A stretch of DNA of 64,000 bases from Cordylochernes scorpioides (GCA_030710605.1 CP092880.1:10444208-10508207); one strand, 5' to 3'; counted from the first letter of the stretch, positions 10,861 to 22,490 are shown. Program-made: numbers and translations. Notes: generated from the letters alone by a model not told the origin.

Positions 10861-10909
10861 TCAGATTTACAAGACAGCTTTTACAGTACTGTAGTATGGT
10901 TGAACATAC

Positions 10910-10989
10910 CTGTGGGGAAAGTGTGCTGATCACATTGACTTGTACAGTTGGGCAAAGATCTTCATTATTGAGGCTTTCAGTGTCGCTGG
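10910..10989 (-). CDS. STARD3: STARD3 exon 7 (copy 1): acidic linker
   Basis: The exon has 2 + 78 nt, with acceptor atgttgcag and donor gtatgt. Its first two bases complete the split Ala codon (G+CC) of the FFAT-like core. It then reads SDTESLNNEDLCPTVQ... to STLSPQ. The acidic SDTES matches SDNESDEE after SPPE in vertebrate STARD3, and LSPQ matches FSAQ. It is small and found only through phase matching between exons 6 and 8. The copy 2 equivalent is 28315-28394. Confidence 0.8.
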
Positions 10990-11872
10990 CTGCAACATAT
11001 ATCATGGTGGATGTCAATGGAATGGTGGAGATGGAAATACAAATGTAGCCACACCAATATGGTATTTAGATTACAGGTTTGCTTACATAAGATCTGAGTG
11101 TCAAACTAGAGTTGAAGTCACTGGGAAGGTTCACACAATTGATAAGCCAGAACCTCCCAATTCTTTTACAGTTCATCAATTGTACAGAGAGAGAAATTCA
11201 TCCATTATTTAAAAAATGAATGAATAAATTAACACTGAATGTTTCTATCCTCAACATACTTTAGTCTGATGTTGGTAGCACAATAATGGTTCAACCCCTT
11301 TAATAAGCTTTTCTGTTATAATGCTGAGCATACAAACTATTTTTTTTCCCTTCATTTTAAGTTGAATAGACCAGGCACAATCTACAATTCTTCTAATCTT
11401 GGTTTTAATGGTATCAGGAAAGTGTAGAGCACAATTCAGTAATACCAAAGATGATGTTGATGACTTTTGATGGTCTTTGACAGATGATGGCATCAGAACA
11501 GGCTTGTCAAAGAATTTGAGGTGTTTTAAAATTACAAAATATTTTGTAATTTTAAAAGTTTTTCACAATTCCAACATGAATAGATTATAGGATATAGAGA
11601 AGTATAAACGACTGTTTTACAAGAAGTCCCTGAAGTAAGCCCGATGGAGAAATAATTTGAATAAAAATAAACTCATTGTGAGAAAATATTTTGTAATTTT
11701 AAAAGTTTTTCACAATTCCATCATGAATTTGAGGTTTCCAAGAACTGGTGTGAGTACTTCTGTATAACAGACATTAATTGACGATATCAGTTGGGGTTCC
11801 ATTGTGCAGAAATTGTAGGTTTAGAGAGTGTAGTGAATGAAGAGTTTCTAGCAGCATCTATTTCAGTTCTTA
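10990..11872. other. Intron 6, unassigned (copy 1)
   Basis: AT-rich intron, collinear with copy 2 at 28395-29270. A local duplication is visible: tattttgtaattttaaaagt occurs near 11540 and again near 11690. No exon with acceptable splice sites was found here. Confidence 0.45.
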
Positions 11873-12058
11873 GATAAGGCATAATTTGGATTATAGATTA
11901 TAAACACAAGGTAATAAGACCAAATCCAAATAAATAAATAGTGTGTGACGTTTCGGTAACAGCGTTGTTACCATCTTCAGACAAAAGTACTGAATGTACG
12001 AAAAAGACGAAACGTCACACACTATTTATTTATTTGGATTTGGTCTTATTATCTTGTG
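11873..12058. mobile_element. Foldback element F1, PLE-like (copy 1 only)
   Basis: Inverted-repeat element with arms containing ccaaataaataaatagtgtg and gtgacgtttcggtaac. Flanked by an 11-bp duplication TTCAGTTCTTA (11862-11872 and 12059-12069); copy 2 has the uninterrupted site near 29270. The arm carries CTTCAGAC and its complement GTCTGAAGATGG. Target length differs from other copies, which argues against a standard DNA MITE. Confidence 0.75.
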
Positions 12059-12414
12059 TTCAGTTCTTACTTCTGTGCTTACAGAGTACACTACTGGGTT
12101 AAAAAATAATCCAAATCAGAAAGTGCGGCGGGAGCAAGACAATGACATCATGAATAAGGTAGAGTCAAGATAGGGTAAGGGAGACAAATATCCCTGGTCT
12201 ACTGCGATACAGCCAACATGAGCTATGATAATATATATATCAGGGAAAAATAACCTAGGGTAAGATATTGTGATGTTGGACCACAACTATCTGATGTCAA
12301 AATATCAACTCTCAGACACATGAAAAGGTTAATCCTTTGTCATAACCTATAATCCTCTAGAATCGTGAGGTGAGATAGAAGATATATAAGTAAGAGCAAC
12401 ACTAAGAGACCTAC

Positions 12415-12516
12415 CAGGAGGGGAATAGAAATCATCATCTTCACTCATGATGGAAGGAGCTCCCAGGATCTGAAGAGCAGGAGATCTCCCTGGTACATTT
12501 TGGTTGATGTACTGGG
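12415..12516 (-). CDS. STARD3: STARD3 exon 6 (copy 1): linker with FFAT-like core
   Basis: The exon has 2 + 99 + 1 nt, with acceptor ggtgtttcag and donor gtaggt. The split Ala codon is followed by QYINQNVPGRSPALQILGAP and SIMSEDDDFYSPP. The core DFYSPP(A), preceded by acidic residues, corresponds to QFYSPPE of vertebrate STARD3, a phospho-regulated FFAT motif that binds VAP proteins. Copy 2 differs at two residues of the linker (A-P-Q-M against A-L-Q-I). Confidence 0.85.
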
Positions 12517-12631
12517 CTGAAACACCTCCAACTTAACCAAGAGGGGGAGACAGGTTACTAGAGGAAGATACACATACAAAGCAATAACACACCATCCATA
12601 TATAGCAAATGAACGCGAATGTTACTTTCAT

Positions 12632-13073
12632 TGTTGTTGTTGTTTCTTATCCCCTTGTGTAAAGATTACACGAATTCCATGAGTTCATGATCTCATGAAT
12701 GGGGTGTAGGGGTGCAGCTTTAATTGATCATGGCACCATGATCCAGGCACACTTTGGTGAAAGTCTGACTTTGCCTGTAGTTTGAGGCCATTCCTAACAT
12801 GAAAGCAGACGCCTTTGCTACCGACTCTAACATGAGTACAGACGCAGCTCCTCCGTATCCCTGGAGTGGGACCCTTGCTGAGGTCCATCAACTGGGTCAG
12901 TTGAAGTCAGGATTTTTAAAGAGGTCTACTCCTCTTCTAACAATACTGCTGTTGGTCCGCGACTGCTTATTTGTCAGTTATTCTGCTTGTTTCGCAGCTG
13001 GCCTTCATATCTGAAGGTCGTTCCCCTATCCGCCACCTGGGGACGCGCCCTTAGCAGTCAGCTCTGCCAAGGG
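12632..13073 (-). mobile_element. SINE-B (copy 1)
   Basis: Minus-strand SINE with the tail GGGGATAAGAAACAAC at the low end, flanked by the 13-bp duplication ATGTTACTTTCAT (12619-12631 and 13074-13086). The body includes agtctgactttgcctgta and ccaggcacactttggtg. The 3' ~50 bp (catggaattcgtgtaatc and onward) is the same as in LINE-1. Shared with copy 2 at 31188-31639. Confidence 0.85.
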
Positions 13074-13388
13074 ATGTTACTTTCATACAAAAATCAAATT
13101 TCTACTGTCCTTACTGCAATGAAAAAATATGAGTCAAGCCCTCCCAACATTTTCTCATTGTAGCAAGGACAGTAGATAATGTGTAATAGAAACATTGGTG
13201 TCTTAATGTTGTCATTTGCTAGATACACATATAATCACATCCTTCTACATAACCTCTGTACGGAATGACTTTCTCCACACTTTGATATAAAACCTTTTTG
13301 AAATCCTTAAAAAAATATTTATTTTTCTTAAGAGTCCATGTTTACCTTGTTCTTAAGTAGGTTTTTATAAGGGATAATTGTCACATTT

Positions 13389-13600
13389 TGTAGTGCTATC
13401 TCAAATATGGAAACCATGGTCTCCATGTGGGTGTTCTGAATTTGTCAAAGCTGGTGTTGTGGCCAAATCTGCAGTTTGCAGAGACCATTAATACACTCAT
13501 GTACAAAACTTAAGGAAGTGGAAAGTCTTTTATATCGATGGTCGTCTGTTTTTTGAAGGAGAGACAGGCAATTTTGTTCACACTTGGTTATCTTGTGTGT
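13389..13600. repeat. Diverged satellite-monomer relic (copy 1)
   Basis: Contains aaaccatggtctccatgtgg and tcaaagctggtgttgtggc, matching the central part of the 319-bp unit, with later pieces resembling its gagagg end. Old, dispersed copy; also at 31949-32140. Confidence 0.5.
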
Positions 13601-13899
13601 CTTCAATGAAGGTCACTGTAATATCTTTCAGTTATTGCCTGAATCCTGATAAGCTAAAGAGGTAAAACTTCCTTAAGTTTTGTCCATGAGCATATAGTTT
13701 GATGTCCTTTTGCCAAGAGGGATGACTAAGTTTTATGTTGAGAGGCCACCTACTTGAGACACCGGATGTAGTCATCAGTGATGTGTGTCTGATTCCTAAG
13801 AAGAGAAAGACTTCTAACAAGGTTGATGGTGGAATGGTACAAACCATTGACTGTCAACGACTCCAGATCAAATCTTGTATTGAGTACTTTTTTCTGATT

Positions 13900-14075
13900 C
13901 AATGGCCCTGATTATTGTAAAAGTCAGTGAGTGCATGTAACAAAACAGGGCTCTGGCATCTTGTAAATGAAAAGTCAAACTGTTTTCTACATATGTATAC
14001 AAATATTGTTGTATTTACAGGAAAAGACAATGATTTACAATCCACCATAATGGCCTGTAGCATGTGTGTGTACTT
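13900..14075 (+). mobile_element. Diverged SINE-A body (copy 1)
   Basis: Decayed SINE-A without its head: tgattattgtaaaagtcagt, aacagggctctggca, then caccataatggcctgtagc. Same at about 32475-32655 in copy 2. Confidence 0.55.
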
Positions 14076-14085
14076 GTAATAAATA

Positions 14086-14548
14086 CTTATTGGCATTGAA
14101 GACAATGAAGCTGCTGATGTGCTAGCGAAAAAAGGCACAAAAGAACCCTTGCCACAGAAAAATAAACTTACTTTTAAAGAAATAGAAACAGTAGCCAAAA
14201 CAAAAATAAACAAGAACCGGAGGATCCCACCTAAGCACAGTTGGTACAGTGGAGTGAAGCCAGGAGGAGCTCTGAACATCAGAAATAGACAGCATCAAAC
14301 AACACTAACAAGATTTAGAACAGGCCATCTCAAGCCATTGAAGATAGAAAATAATAACAAAATCTACCCCACTTGCCCAAAATGTAGCTTGTCACCTGCA
14401 GCTCCAGAACACATTTTGGCTTGCATTAGATGTACTAAACAGGACCTTTGGGAGAGGCCACTGCCCATCATAAAACAGCTCGAGGAGCATGAACTCATGG
14501 AATTTGTGTAATCTTTACACAAGGGGATAAGAAACAACAACAACAACA
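14086..14548 (+). mobile_element. LINE-1 3' fragment (copy 1 only)
   Basis: Second LINE-1 fragment, slightly longer at the 5' side: HWHxNEAADVLAKKG-type RNase H end (read GIEDNEAADVLA), then the knuckle CPKC...PEHILAC and the tail ggggataagaaacaacaac. Copy 2 lacks it, and about 25 bp of target present in copy 2 (tagagagagtgataactcac...) is missing here, so insertion came with a small target deletion. Confidence 0.8.
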
Positions 14549-14671
14549 TAATAAAAAGAAAGGAAAATACATGTAGGATGATATTTAAAGTGTGCAAATA
14601 ACTAAAATAACAACTTTATGAAAATAAAGGTTACCTCTCCTGTCAAAACTACATACCATCTATTCACCATC

Positions 14672-15010
14672 ACTCTTCTTATCTCCACTCAATCATATTA
14701 GGGTATCAAGCTTTGATAACCATCATGACTGGGTGAAGTAGAATGCTTTGTCATTAAGACTGGGAGCACTACTCAGTGGCAGGCCAACTTAGCTTCGAAA
14801 GAAATGGCCGCCTCTGACATGAGGAACAGACGCCATGTGCAGCCGCTCCTAACATGGAGTACAAACGCTGCTCATCCTGTATCCCTGGATTAGGAGCCCT
14901 TACAGGGTACTATCAGCCGGGCCAGCTGAGCCCAGGTTTTTTAGTGAGCTTATTACTGCTCCCCCTCCTCCTTTTTTATCCGGGCTTGGGACTGGCTAAG
15001 GCGGAGTTCC
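14672..15010 (-). mobile_element. SINE-C (copy 1)
   Basis: Tail (ctcttcttatctccactc) at the low end and ggcggagttc at the high end, with a short duplication ccatcact on each side. Shared with copy 2 (32823-33168). Confidence 0.75.
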
Positions 15011-15273
15011 ATCACTAGCAGCCTCTAGTCAGTCTGACAAATAAATCATCAATATCCCTCAGGTAAAATTTCTATCTATAAAGTTACATATTATTACATA
15101 TAAGATTCATAAAATGTTTACCTCCAAGGTAGTTAAAAGATGAAAACTGAAATTTTAGGTCATTCCAAAAATTGAGTCTCAACTCCTAACAACTCTTGCA
15201 AAAGCCATGCGATGATGATTGGATATTTTAATTAAACTACTTTAAATCAACCAATTATAATTCAAGACTTCCT

Positions 15274-15488
15274 CAAGGTAATAAGACCAAATCCAAATAA
15301 ATAAATAGTGTGTGACGTTTCGGTAACAGCGTTGTTACCATCTTCAGACAAAAGTACTGAAAAGTCCCATTCAGTACTTTTGTCTGAAGATGGAAACAAT
15401 GCTGTTACTGAAACGTCACACACTATTTGTTTATTTGGATTTGGTCTTATTACCTTGTGTTTATAATCTATAATACAAATTGTGCCTT
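15274..15488 (+). mobile_element. Foldback element F1 (copy 1)
   Basis: Left arm truncated at caaggtaataag; right arm complete to ccaaattgtgccttat-like end. Flanked by a long duplication attcaagactt(c/t)ct. Contains GTCTGAAGATGG-hairpin-GAAACGTC on the plus strand near 15380-15410. Shared with copy 2 (33923-34140). Confidence 0.7.
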
Positions 15489-15751
15489 ATAATTCAAGAC
15501 TTTCTATGATTCTACTGTTTTCAAATCTTCCAACCAAGTTACCCTACTTTAATTTACTCATCTATAATTCCACAATTACTTTAATTCAACCAGAAGCACC
15601 TTCCCTTTGGGGTGTTTCCTTTTGAATTAGAGTTAGTGTTGATATATATCCAGTTAAATATTGAGATAGTTAATTTGGCTAGATGTAAAAAAAAAAAAGT
15701 TTTGAATTAAGGGAAGTGTTGTATCATAGCCGGTTGTATTTAAGAAGTATT

Positions 15752-15918
15752 ATACAGTAGAACCTCTCTGAAAAGGACACCAAGTAGCATAGTCAAAGTG
15801 TCCTTTAGAGAGAGGTATCCTTTTTAACAAGAGTTATTATTTAGTGAAAAAGATAATTTTGGCAATGAAAACTGTTCTTTTTTAGAGAGATGTCCTCTAG
15901 CCAGAGGACATCTTCTCT
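15752..15918. mobile_element. pogo-like MITE (copy 1)
   Basis: Starts tacagtagaacctctctgaa; internal gtgtcctttagagagaggt and gatgtcctctagcc. Belongs to the CAGTAGAACCTC family. Copy 2 equivalent at 34398-34560. Confidence 0.6.
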
Positions 15919-16208
15919 GCCGACCATGAGGCAAGATCAATGTCTTGCCCAACTGCCAGAGCTAGAGCTCCCGCTTTCTCCCTGCCTCCTGACCTCCACG
16001 AACCCAATCCGGCCTAACCTGCCTCTTCCCTAACAGAGATCCTGTCCCAAGCCTCTCTAGCCTGGTCATAGTGGTTTTATATGTTCCAATTTACGCAGCC
16101 ATTGGGGCTCAAAAATCATTTATTTTGGTTAGCAGCCCCATAAATAAAGATATTTCCTCTAGTCAGAGTGGAGGTTCAAGTGTGAAAGTTGTTTAATAAG
16201 AAGGTTAC

Positions 16209-16335
16209 CCAGGAGCTTGGCGGCCCGGCGTTCACTGGGCAGCACCTTGATGTCGAGGAACCAAGCCTCAGCCCAGGCCAGGACAAAGGAGAGAATGAGC
16301 AGGATCACTGGGATGAGCACTGCACTGGATGACCA
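16209..16335 (-). CDS. STARD3: STARD3 exon 5 (copy 1): MENTAL helix 4
   Basis: The exon has 127 nt, phase 0 to phase 1, with acceptor ggtgttgcag and donor gtaacc. It encodes WSSSAVLIPVILLILSF..., VLAWAEAWFLDIKVLP, SERRAAKLLG. The VLAW-E-WFLD-KVLP signature is the fourth membrane helix and following loop of the MENTAL domain. If the block were truly in tandem, exon 10 of copy 2 (phase 2 end) would splice into this phase-0 exon and shift the frame. Confidence 0.9.
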
Positions 16336-16580
16336 CTGCAACACCCACCAGCAGTGTAGATGACGGTATTACCCTGGGTTGCCTAGTTATGACTAGACCC
16401 ATCACATGGAGTTTACTTATTTGGGTGACTTTGAAAACTCTATCAACAAAAAAAATAGGTCTATTTAGTAAGAAAAACATGCAATGTTTGAAAAATCAAC
16501 ATCAGAATACACTGATAATAAAAAAAAATAAAATAAGAAGAGGATTTGTAAGGTACCTGAGAAAAGCAAAATATATATAT

Positions 16581-16887
16581 ATATTTTTTTGCTTATCCTT
16601 AGTACACGTGGTACAAGCCATGATAATCATGGTGGGTAGAAAAAGGAGACTGCATTTACTGTAAGTGCACCACATGTCTACACATATGAAAAGCAGTTCG
16701 ACTTTGCACTTACAAATATGTCAGAGCCCCATTTGGTAACTTGCACTCACTGGTGAGGTTGGACTTTTGCAATAATCTGAGGCCATTGGAGCATTTTTTT
16801 TAAATCAGAAAAAAAGAGCCTAATGTGGGAATTGAACTCAGGTCGTAGCAGTTGAAAACCAACAGTTTAGTCCACCGACCCCCAGCA
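16581..16887 (-). mobile_element. SINE-A (copy 1)
   Basis: tRNA-derived SINE on the minus strand: head with B-box-like gggaattgaactcagg at the high end, body through agcagttcgactttgcac, tail ...cttatcctt with T run at the low end (GGATAAGCAAAA on its own strand). Shared with copy 2 (35229-35542). Confidence 0.8.
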
Positions 16888-16977
16888 AAATAAATAAAAT
16901 CTTTTAACTAGCGTGTGTAAATAACCAAACAGGGCTCAGACATCACCTCGTAAGAGTAAAGTTGTTACGTATGTAGA

Positions 16978-18898
16978 TACAGTAAAACACCTCACTATGG
17001 CAAACCTTAGATGGAACTGAACTTTTGGTTTCTTAAGTCATGGTTCACTATATATGGTATGTCTTTGGTATCTTCTTAGCAATTCCTCCTATTGTAAAGA
17101 GGAGGTCTGTTATATCCCAGGTCCATTTTAGCATGGTTTTACCTCATATGGTGTACTTGAATAAAAACAGTCACACCGCCCTAACTACATTGATGGCTAT
17201 GTACCAGGTTTCTTAAGTCATGGTTCACTATATATGGTATGTCTTTGGTATCTTCTTAGCAATTCCTCCTATTGTAAAGAGGAGGTCTGTTATATCCCAG
17301 GTCCATTTTAGCATGGTTTTACCTCATGTGGTGTACTTGGATTAGAAACAGTCACATCGCCCTAACTACATTGATGGCTATGTACCAGGTTTCTTAAGTC
17401 ATGGTTCACTATATATGGTATGTCTTTGGTATCTTCTTAGCAATTCCTCCTATTGTAAAGAGGAGGTCTGTTATATCCCAGGTTCATTTTAGCATGGTTT
17501 TACCTCATGTGGTGTACTTGGATTGAAAACAGTCACACCGCCCTAACTACATTGATGGCTATGTACCAGGTTTCTTAAGTCATGGTTCACTATATATGGT
17601 ATGTCTTTGGTATCTTCTTAGCAATTCCTCCTATTGTAAAGAGGAGGTCTGTTATATCCCAGGTCCATTTTAGCATGGTTTTACCTCATGTGGTGTACTT
17701 GGATTAGAAACAGTCACATCGCCCTAACTACATTGATGGCTATGTACCAGGTTTCTTAAGTCATGGTTCACTATATATGGTATGTCTTTGGTATCTTCTT
17801 AGCAATTCCTCCTATTGTAAAGAGGAGGTCTGTTATATCCCAGGTTCATTTTAGCATGGTTTTACCTCATGTGGTGTACTTGGATTAAAAACAGTCACAC
17901 CACCCTAACTACATTGATGGTTATGTACCAGGTTTCTTAAGTCATGGTTCACTATATATGGTATGTCTTTGGTATCTTCTTAGCAATTCCTCCTATTGTA
18001 AAGAGGAGGTCTGTTATATCCCAGGTCCATTTTAGCATGGTTTTACCTCATGTGGTGTACTTGGATTAAAAACAGTCACACCGCCCTAACTACATTGATG
18101 GCTATGTACCAGGTTTCTTAAGTCATGGTTCACTATATATGGTATGTCTTTGGTATCTTCTTAGCAATTCCTCCTATTGTAAAGAGGAGGTCTGTTATAT
18201 CCCAGGTCCATTTTAGCATGGTTTTACCTCATGTGGTGTACTTGGATTAAAAACAGTCACACCACCCTAACTACATTGATGGCTATGTACCAGGTTTCTT
18301 AAGTCATGGTTCACTATATATGGTATCTTTAATGTCTTTGGTATCTTCTTAGCAATTCCTCCTATTGTAAAGAGGAGGTCTGTTATACCCCAAGTCCATT
18401 TTAGCATGGTTTTACCTCATGTGGTGTACTTGGATTAAAAACAGTCACACCGCCCTAACTACATTGATGGCTATGTACCAGGTTTCTTAAGTCATGGTTC
18501 ACTATATATGGTATCTTTAATGTCTTTGGTATCTTCTTAGCAATTCCTCCTATTGTAAAGAGGAGGTCTGTTATACCCCAAGTCCATTTTAGCATGGTTT
18601 TACCTCATATGGTGTACTTGAATAAAAAAAGTCACACCGCCCTAACTACATTGATGGCTATGTACCAGGTTTCTTAAGTCATGGTTCACTATATATGGTA
18701 TCTTTAATGTCTTTGGTATCTTCTTAGCAATTCCTCCTATTGTAAAGAGGAGGTCTGTTATACCCCAAGTCCATTTTAGCATGGTTTTACCTCATATGGT
18801 GTACTTGAATAAAAAAAGTCACACCGCCCTAACTACATTGATGGCTATGTACCAGGTTTCTTAAGTCATGGTTCACTATATATGGTATGTCTTTGGTA
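16978..18898. repeat. 181-bp tandem array (copy 1), about 10 units, cut by gap
   Basis: tcttaagtcatggttcacta recurs at 17031, 17211, 17392, 17573, 17754, 17935 and on to the gap, a period of 180-181 bp. The later units gain tatctttaatg and reach about 189 bp. The array begins inside a MITE-like start, tacagtaaaacacctcacta. It ends abruptly at the N run, consistent with a contig end inside a repeat. Confidence 0.9.
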
Positions 18899-18998
18899 NN
18901 NNNNNNNNNNNNNNNNNNNNNNNNNNNNNNNNNNNNNNNNNNNNNNNNNNNNNNNNNNNNNNNNNNNNNNNNNNNNNNNNNNNNNNNNNNNNNNNNNN
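18899..18998. other. Assembly gap (100 N)
   Basis: Exactly 100 unknown bases, the usual placeholder for a gap of unknown size. It joins the truncated 181-bp array of copy 1 to the first base of copy 2. Confidence 0.98.
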
Positions 18999-20230
18999 GA
19001 ATTCCTCATCAGTTTGGCATATTGGTTAAGTTAGATAATTGCATACTAGAAAGCTCTAATGAAATGTTTGTAGAATCTATCCGTGAAAATATGAAAACCG
19101 ATTTTTTATTGGATGGGGATTTTACTGGAGCATAGTAAGGAGATGAATCACAACCCTTGAAGTTAATGGCAGATCTATTAGAGATGAAGTAGCCTAGATA
19201 TGGCACAAAAGAATAGGTGTAACCTATTTAGCAGTAGCTAATACATTACACAAATCTCATTTAGCAGGCTTTGGGGGTTATAGATTTTGAACCTGATTCT
19301 TCTCTTGAAACCTACTGTTGGCTCATCAAATGCAAGACTTTGAACCACTGAAAATAATCCTAAACATTTTTGATTCAAAAGTCCATAAAATGTTTTATTT
19401 TTTGAGCTCTTGTTGAAATCGACCTAGGATTAGCGGTATTGATATGGATCATAAAAGAAATTTGCTTGAAATGATTTTTTTGTTAAAATTTCTAAGAAAA
19501 ATGACATTTTTAGAATTTTTTTTTGCTTATAGTACATGTGGTACAGGCCATGATAATCATGGTGGGTAGAAGACTGCTTTTACTGTAAGTGCACCATATG
19601 TCTGCACATAGGAAAAGCAGTTCGACTTTGCACTTAAAAATGTGCCAGAGACCCGTTTGGGTACTTGCACTCGCTGGTGGGATTGGACTTTTGCAAGAAC
19701 CAAAGGCCATTGGAACATTTTTTTTTTTTTTAATCAGAAAATAGTGCCCAATGCAGGAACCGAACCCGGGTCTCGTAGCAGTCGAAAACCAATTTTTAGA
19801 CCATCCTTCCACTGACCCCCTTTAGAAAATCTTTGAGACCAGTAGTCATCTATTAAGGACAAAGGTATAATTCCCGCATTAAGAATGCAACTATGGAGTG
19901 CTAGAAATTCATTCACAGTGGCGTCAGTCTAATCACTGAAAAAAACAAAACAAAAGATTTTATTCCAATTTTAGTGGTATTTTTTCTCTTTTGCATATCT
20001 ATTAGTCTCCTGGTAATTAATTTCAATGAATTAGCTGTATAAAATATAGCCTGAAATTTTAAATTGTCTATCATAATATAAGTTGGCCTAACTGCAGGCA
20101 GCAAGTCTGCTGATCATTTTGGGAAATATCAGAAAAAAATGTCTGGCTCTTCAGGTTGTTCCTTTGATTCTTCAAATTTGTAAATTTCAGTAGCTTGGGA
20201 ACTAATATCTTTTATCAGAGAATCAGAAAG
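18999..20230 (-). pseudogene. piggyBac-like relic (copy 2)
   Basis: Same decayed transposase core as 1459-2340 (SAINFKGCDSSPYYAPVKSP), interrupted by a SINE-A at 19516-19820. The Cys-rich C-terminal part seen at 825-1275 is absent because the contig starts here. Confidence 0.6.
19516..19820 (-). mobile_element. SINE-A (copy 2 only)
   Basis: Complete SINE-A inserted into the piggyBac relic with the short duplication TTTAGAA (19509-19515 and 19821-19827). Copy 1 has the empty site near 1968. Head ...aaccgaacccgggtc, tail ttttgcttatag. Confidence 0.8.
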
Positions 20231-20334
20231 AACACTTTCAATTGATGAAGAATCAAAGAGGATATTTAGAGTGTGACAAAGTAAAGGCTATGTTGGGGGA
20301 AAAAAAAAGAGATAAAATGCAAGTAAAATAAGTA

Positions 20335-20608
20335 CACCTATCCCCCGATTTACATGGTACTTGTTTTACACGTTTTCGCTTTTACACGGTTTTCCAAATA
20401 AGTTTTTTTTTTTTTGACGCACTATACTAAATGCTACTGTGATTGAACACATGCGCTGTGTACACATCTCAGGAGGAATCCCGAGCTTATGTGCTGACTA
20501 CATAATTTAACCTGTCAATGCATTTCATTTTTATTTCTGTGTACACCTATCCCCCGATTTACATGTTTTCTCAGGAACGTATCTACCGTGTAAATTGGGG
20601 GATAGGTG
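20335..20608. mobile_element. pogo/Tigger-like MITE (copy 2)
   Basis: 274 bp with inverted ends CACCTATCCCCCGATTTACA, an internal third copy of the end motif, and flanking TA. This is the satellite-free form of the element at 2483-4962 and defines the empty site of the satellite. Confidence 0.65.
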
Positions 20609-20953
20609 TAACATATTGAGGTGAGAGGGAATAGGGGATGATTCAACAAGATTCTCACGTAATTTCCAGAAAACGTGACACTGGCACTGGACTCCCCTAC
20701 CCCTTATTTTGTTTACATATACATCTGGCTAGGCATCCCAACACAAGCCACTGACAGTGGCTTGCTGACTGATAAGGGTTAAAGCAGTATGGTTGAATAA
20801 ACTGGTAAAACATCTAAGAGAGTTTACTACCAATGAGACAGGACCTTCCCAATTTTGTCCATTGCAGTAAGGACAGTAGAAAGTGATTTTATTTTGAAAA
20901 TAAAAATTCATGCTGTGCATATAGCTCTATATTTATTGTATGTAGGTGGCTAC

Positions 20954-21135
20954 CTGATAAAAGTCTGGCCAGGACTGAAGTCCGAGGCCACAGACTTGGC
21001 AGCCATGAGCAGTCTCTGGTCCTGCTGCCGCTGACCCCGTACACAGATGAAGTCCCGGGCTGACACCAGAGCCTGGGTCTGTGCCGGACAGGCCAGGTGG
21101 ATCACGTTGGTGTGCTCATCTATGGTGTTCAGTAC
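20954..21135 (-). CDS. STARD3: STARD3 exon 10 (copy 2): START core
   Basis: Same 182-nt exon as at 5309-5490, including ALVSARDFICVRGQR, with identical splice dinucleotides and phases. In the single-gene reading this copy is followed by exon 11 at 352-436, which completes its last codon. Confidence 0.85.
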
Positions 21136-21277
21136 CTGCACACATTCCTTCAGTCCTAGCTGATCCTCTCTATCACTCTGCATGTTTACAGTAGAACCTC
21201 TTTATAAGAACAGTGTTTATAAAAGCAACTTTGTATTATAATCATAATTCTAAAGTCCTCAATTTTAAGTTCCAAGT

Positions 21278-21716
21278 CCCTTGGCAGAGCTGACTGCTAT
21301 AGGGCGCGTCCCCAGGTGGCAGATAGGGGAATGACCTTCAGATATGAAGGCCAGCTGCGAAACAAGCAGAATAACTCTGACGAATAAGCAGTCGCGGACC
21401 AACAGCAGCATTGTTAGAAAGAGGAGTAGACCTCTTTAAAAATCCTGAGTTCAACTGACCCGGTTGATAGACCTCAGCAAGGGTCCCACTCCAGCGATAC
21501 GGAGGAGCTGCGCTCTGTACTCATGTTAGAGTCAACAGCAAAGGCGTCTGCTTCCATGTTAGGAACAGCCTCAAACTACAGGCAAAGTCAGACTTTCACC
21601 AAAGTGTGCCTGGATCATGGTGCCATGATCAACGAAAGCTGCACCCCTACACCCCATTCCATGAGATCATGGAATTTGTGTAATCTTTACAAAAGGGGAT
21701 AAGAAACAACAACAAC
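21278..21716 (+). mobile_element. SINE-B (copy 2 only)
   Basis: Full-length plus-strand SINE-B from cccttggcagagctgactgc to ggggataagaaacaacaac. Flanked by the 11-bp duplication AAGTTCCAAGT (21267-21277 and 21717-21727). Copy 1 has the unbroken target near 5645. Confidence 0.88.
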
Positions 21717-21977
21717 AAGTTCCAAGTATTTTAATGGTGGTTAGAACAACAGGATTATACCAACATTTGGTCCCAAGTGGCTTTTACTGAACAAACTGGG
21801 TGTTGAATGAACTAATTAAATAAGACTATATATTCTGACTTTAGACAACCCTCTACCCTTGATCCATTCATGTATAAAACTGTATAACAACCTTATATTT
21901 ATGTATATTTCTGTCTTCAATTATATAGCCAAGCCGTCTTGTTCAACAACTTTTATCATTGCAGTCTGTAGAGATAT

Positions 21978-22377
21978 GTTGTTGTTTCTTATCCCCTTGT
22001 GTAAAGATTACACGAATCCCATGAGTTCATGATCTCATGGAATGGGGTATAGGGGTGCAGCTTTCGTTGATCATAGCACCATGATCCAGGCACACTTTGG
22101 TGAAAGTCTGACTTTGCCTGTAATTTGAGGCTGTTCCTAACATGGAAGCCTTTGCTGCACTCTAACATGAGTACGGACACAGCTCCTCCGTATTCCTGGA
22201 GTGGGACCCTTGTTGAGGACCATCAACGGGGTCAGTTGAACTCAGGATTTTTAAAGGGGGAGTGTCCCTCCTGGTTACAGCATCAAGTCTACTAGAACAA
22301 GACTTGATACGATCGTGTAGAGGGTTTACTGTACCTCCCAACAATGTCCACTGCACCAAAGGCCAGGTACAGAGGGG
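21978..22377 (-). mobile_element. SINE-B variant (copy 2 only)
   Basis: Minus-strand SINE-B with a different 5' part (agacttgatacgatcgtgta, aaggccaggtacagagggg). Flanked by the 12-bp duplication CTGTAGAGATAT (21966-21977 and 22378-22389). Empty site in copy 1 near 6526. The same alternative head occurs at 54233. Confidence 0.85.
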
Positions 22378-22490
22378 CTGTAGAGATATTATTTGATGAT
22401 ATATATGAAAAGAAACACATTGCCAAAAGTTATTGTTACAAATCTTATCCATAAATGGCAATTAAATTTATTTCAAGAACAAATTGGATT

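Larger units (their letters stand above)
1459..18898. repeat. Duplicated block, copy 1 (about 17.4 kb)
   Basis: Nearly collinear with 18999 to about 37060, with the same intronic repeats and the same STARD3 exons 5-10. It differs by scattered substitutions and large indels, nearly all of them transposon insertions or tandem-array length changes. It begins at gaattcctcatcag inside a piggyBac relic and stops inside the 181-bp array at the N gap. It is most simply read as an alternative haplotype of copy 2 left in series by the assembler. Confidence 0.85.

Noticed and set aside
10940-11212. Plus-strand frame of 90 codons overlapping exon 7
   Set aside because: No family resemblance or splice sites, and it overlaps the better supported minus-strand exon.
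5309-16335. Copy 1 exons as a separate paralogous gene
   Set aside because: Copy 1 has no exons 1-4 of its own and the copies differ little in coding sequence; a second allele explains them better.
18887-19135. Open frame running through the N gap
   Set aside because: It is made of unknown bases plus piggyBac relic and has no biological meaning.
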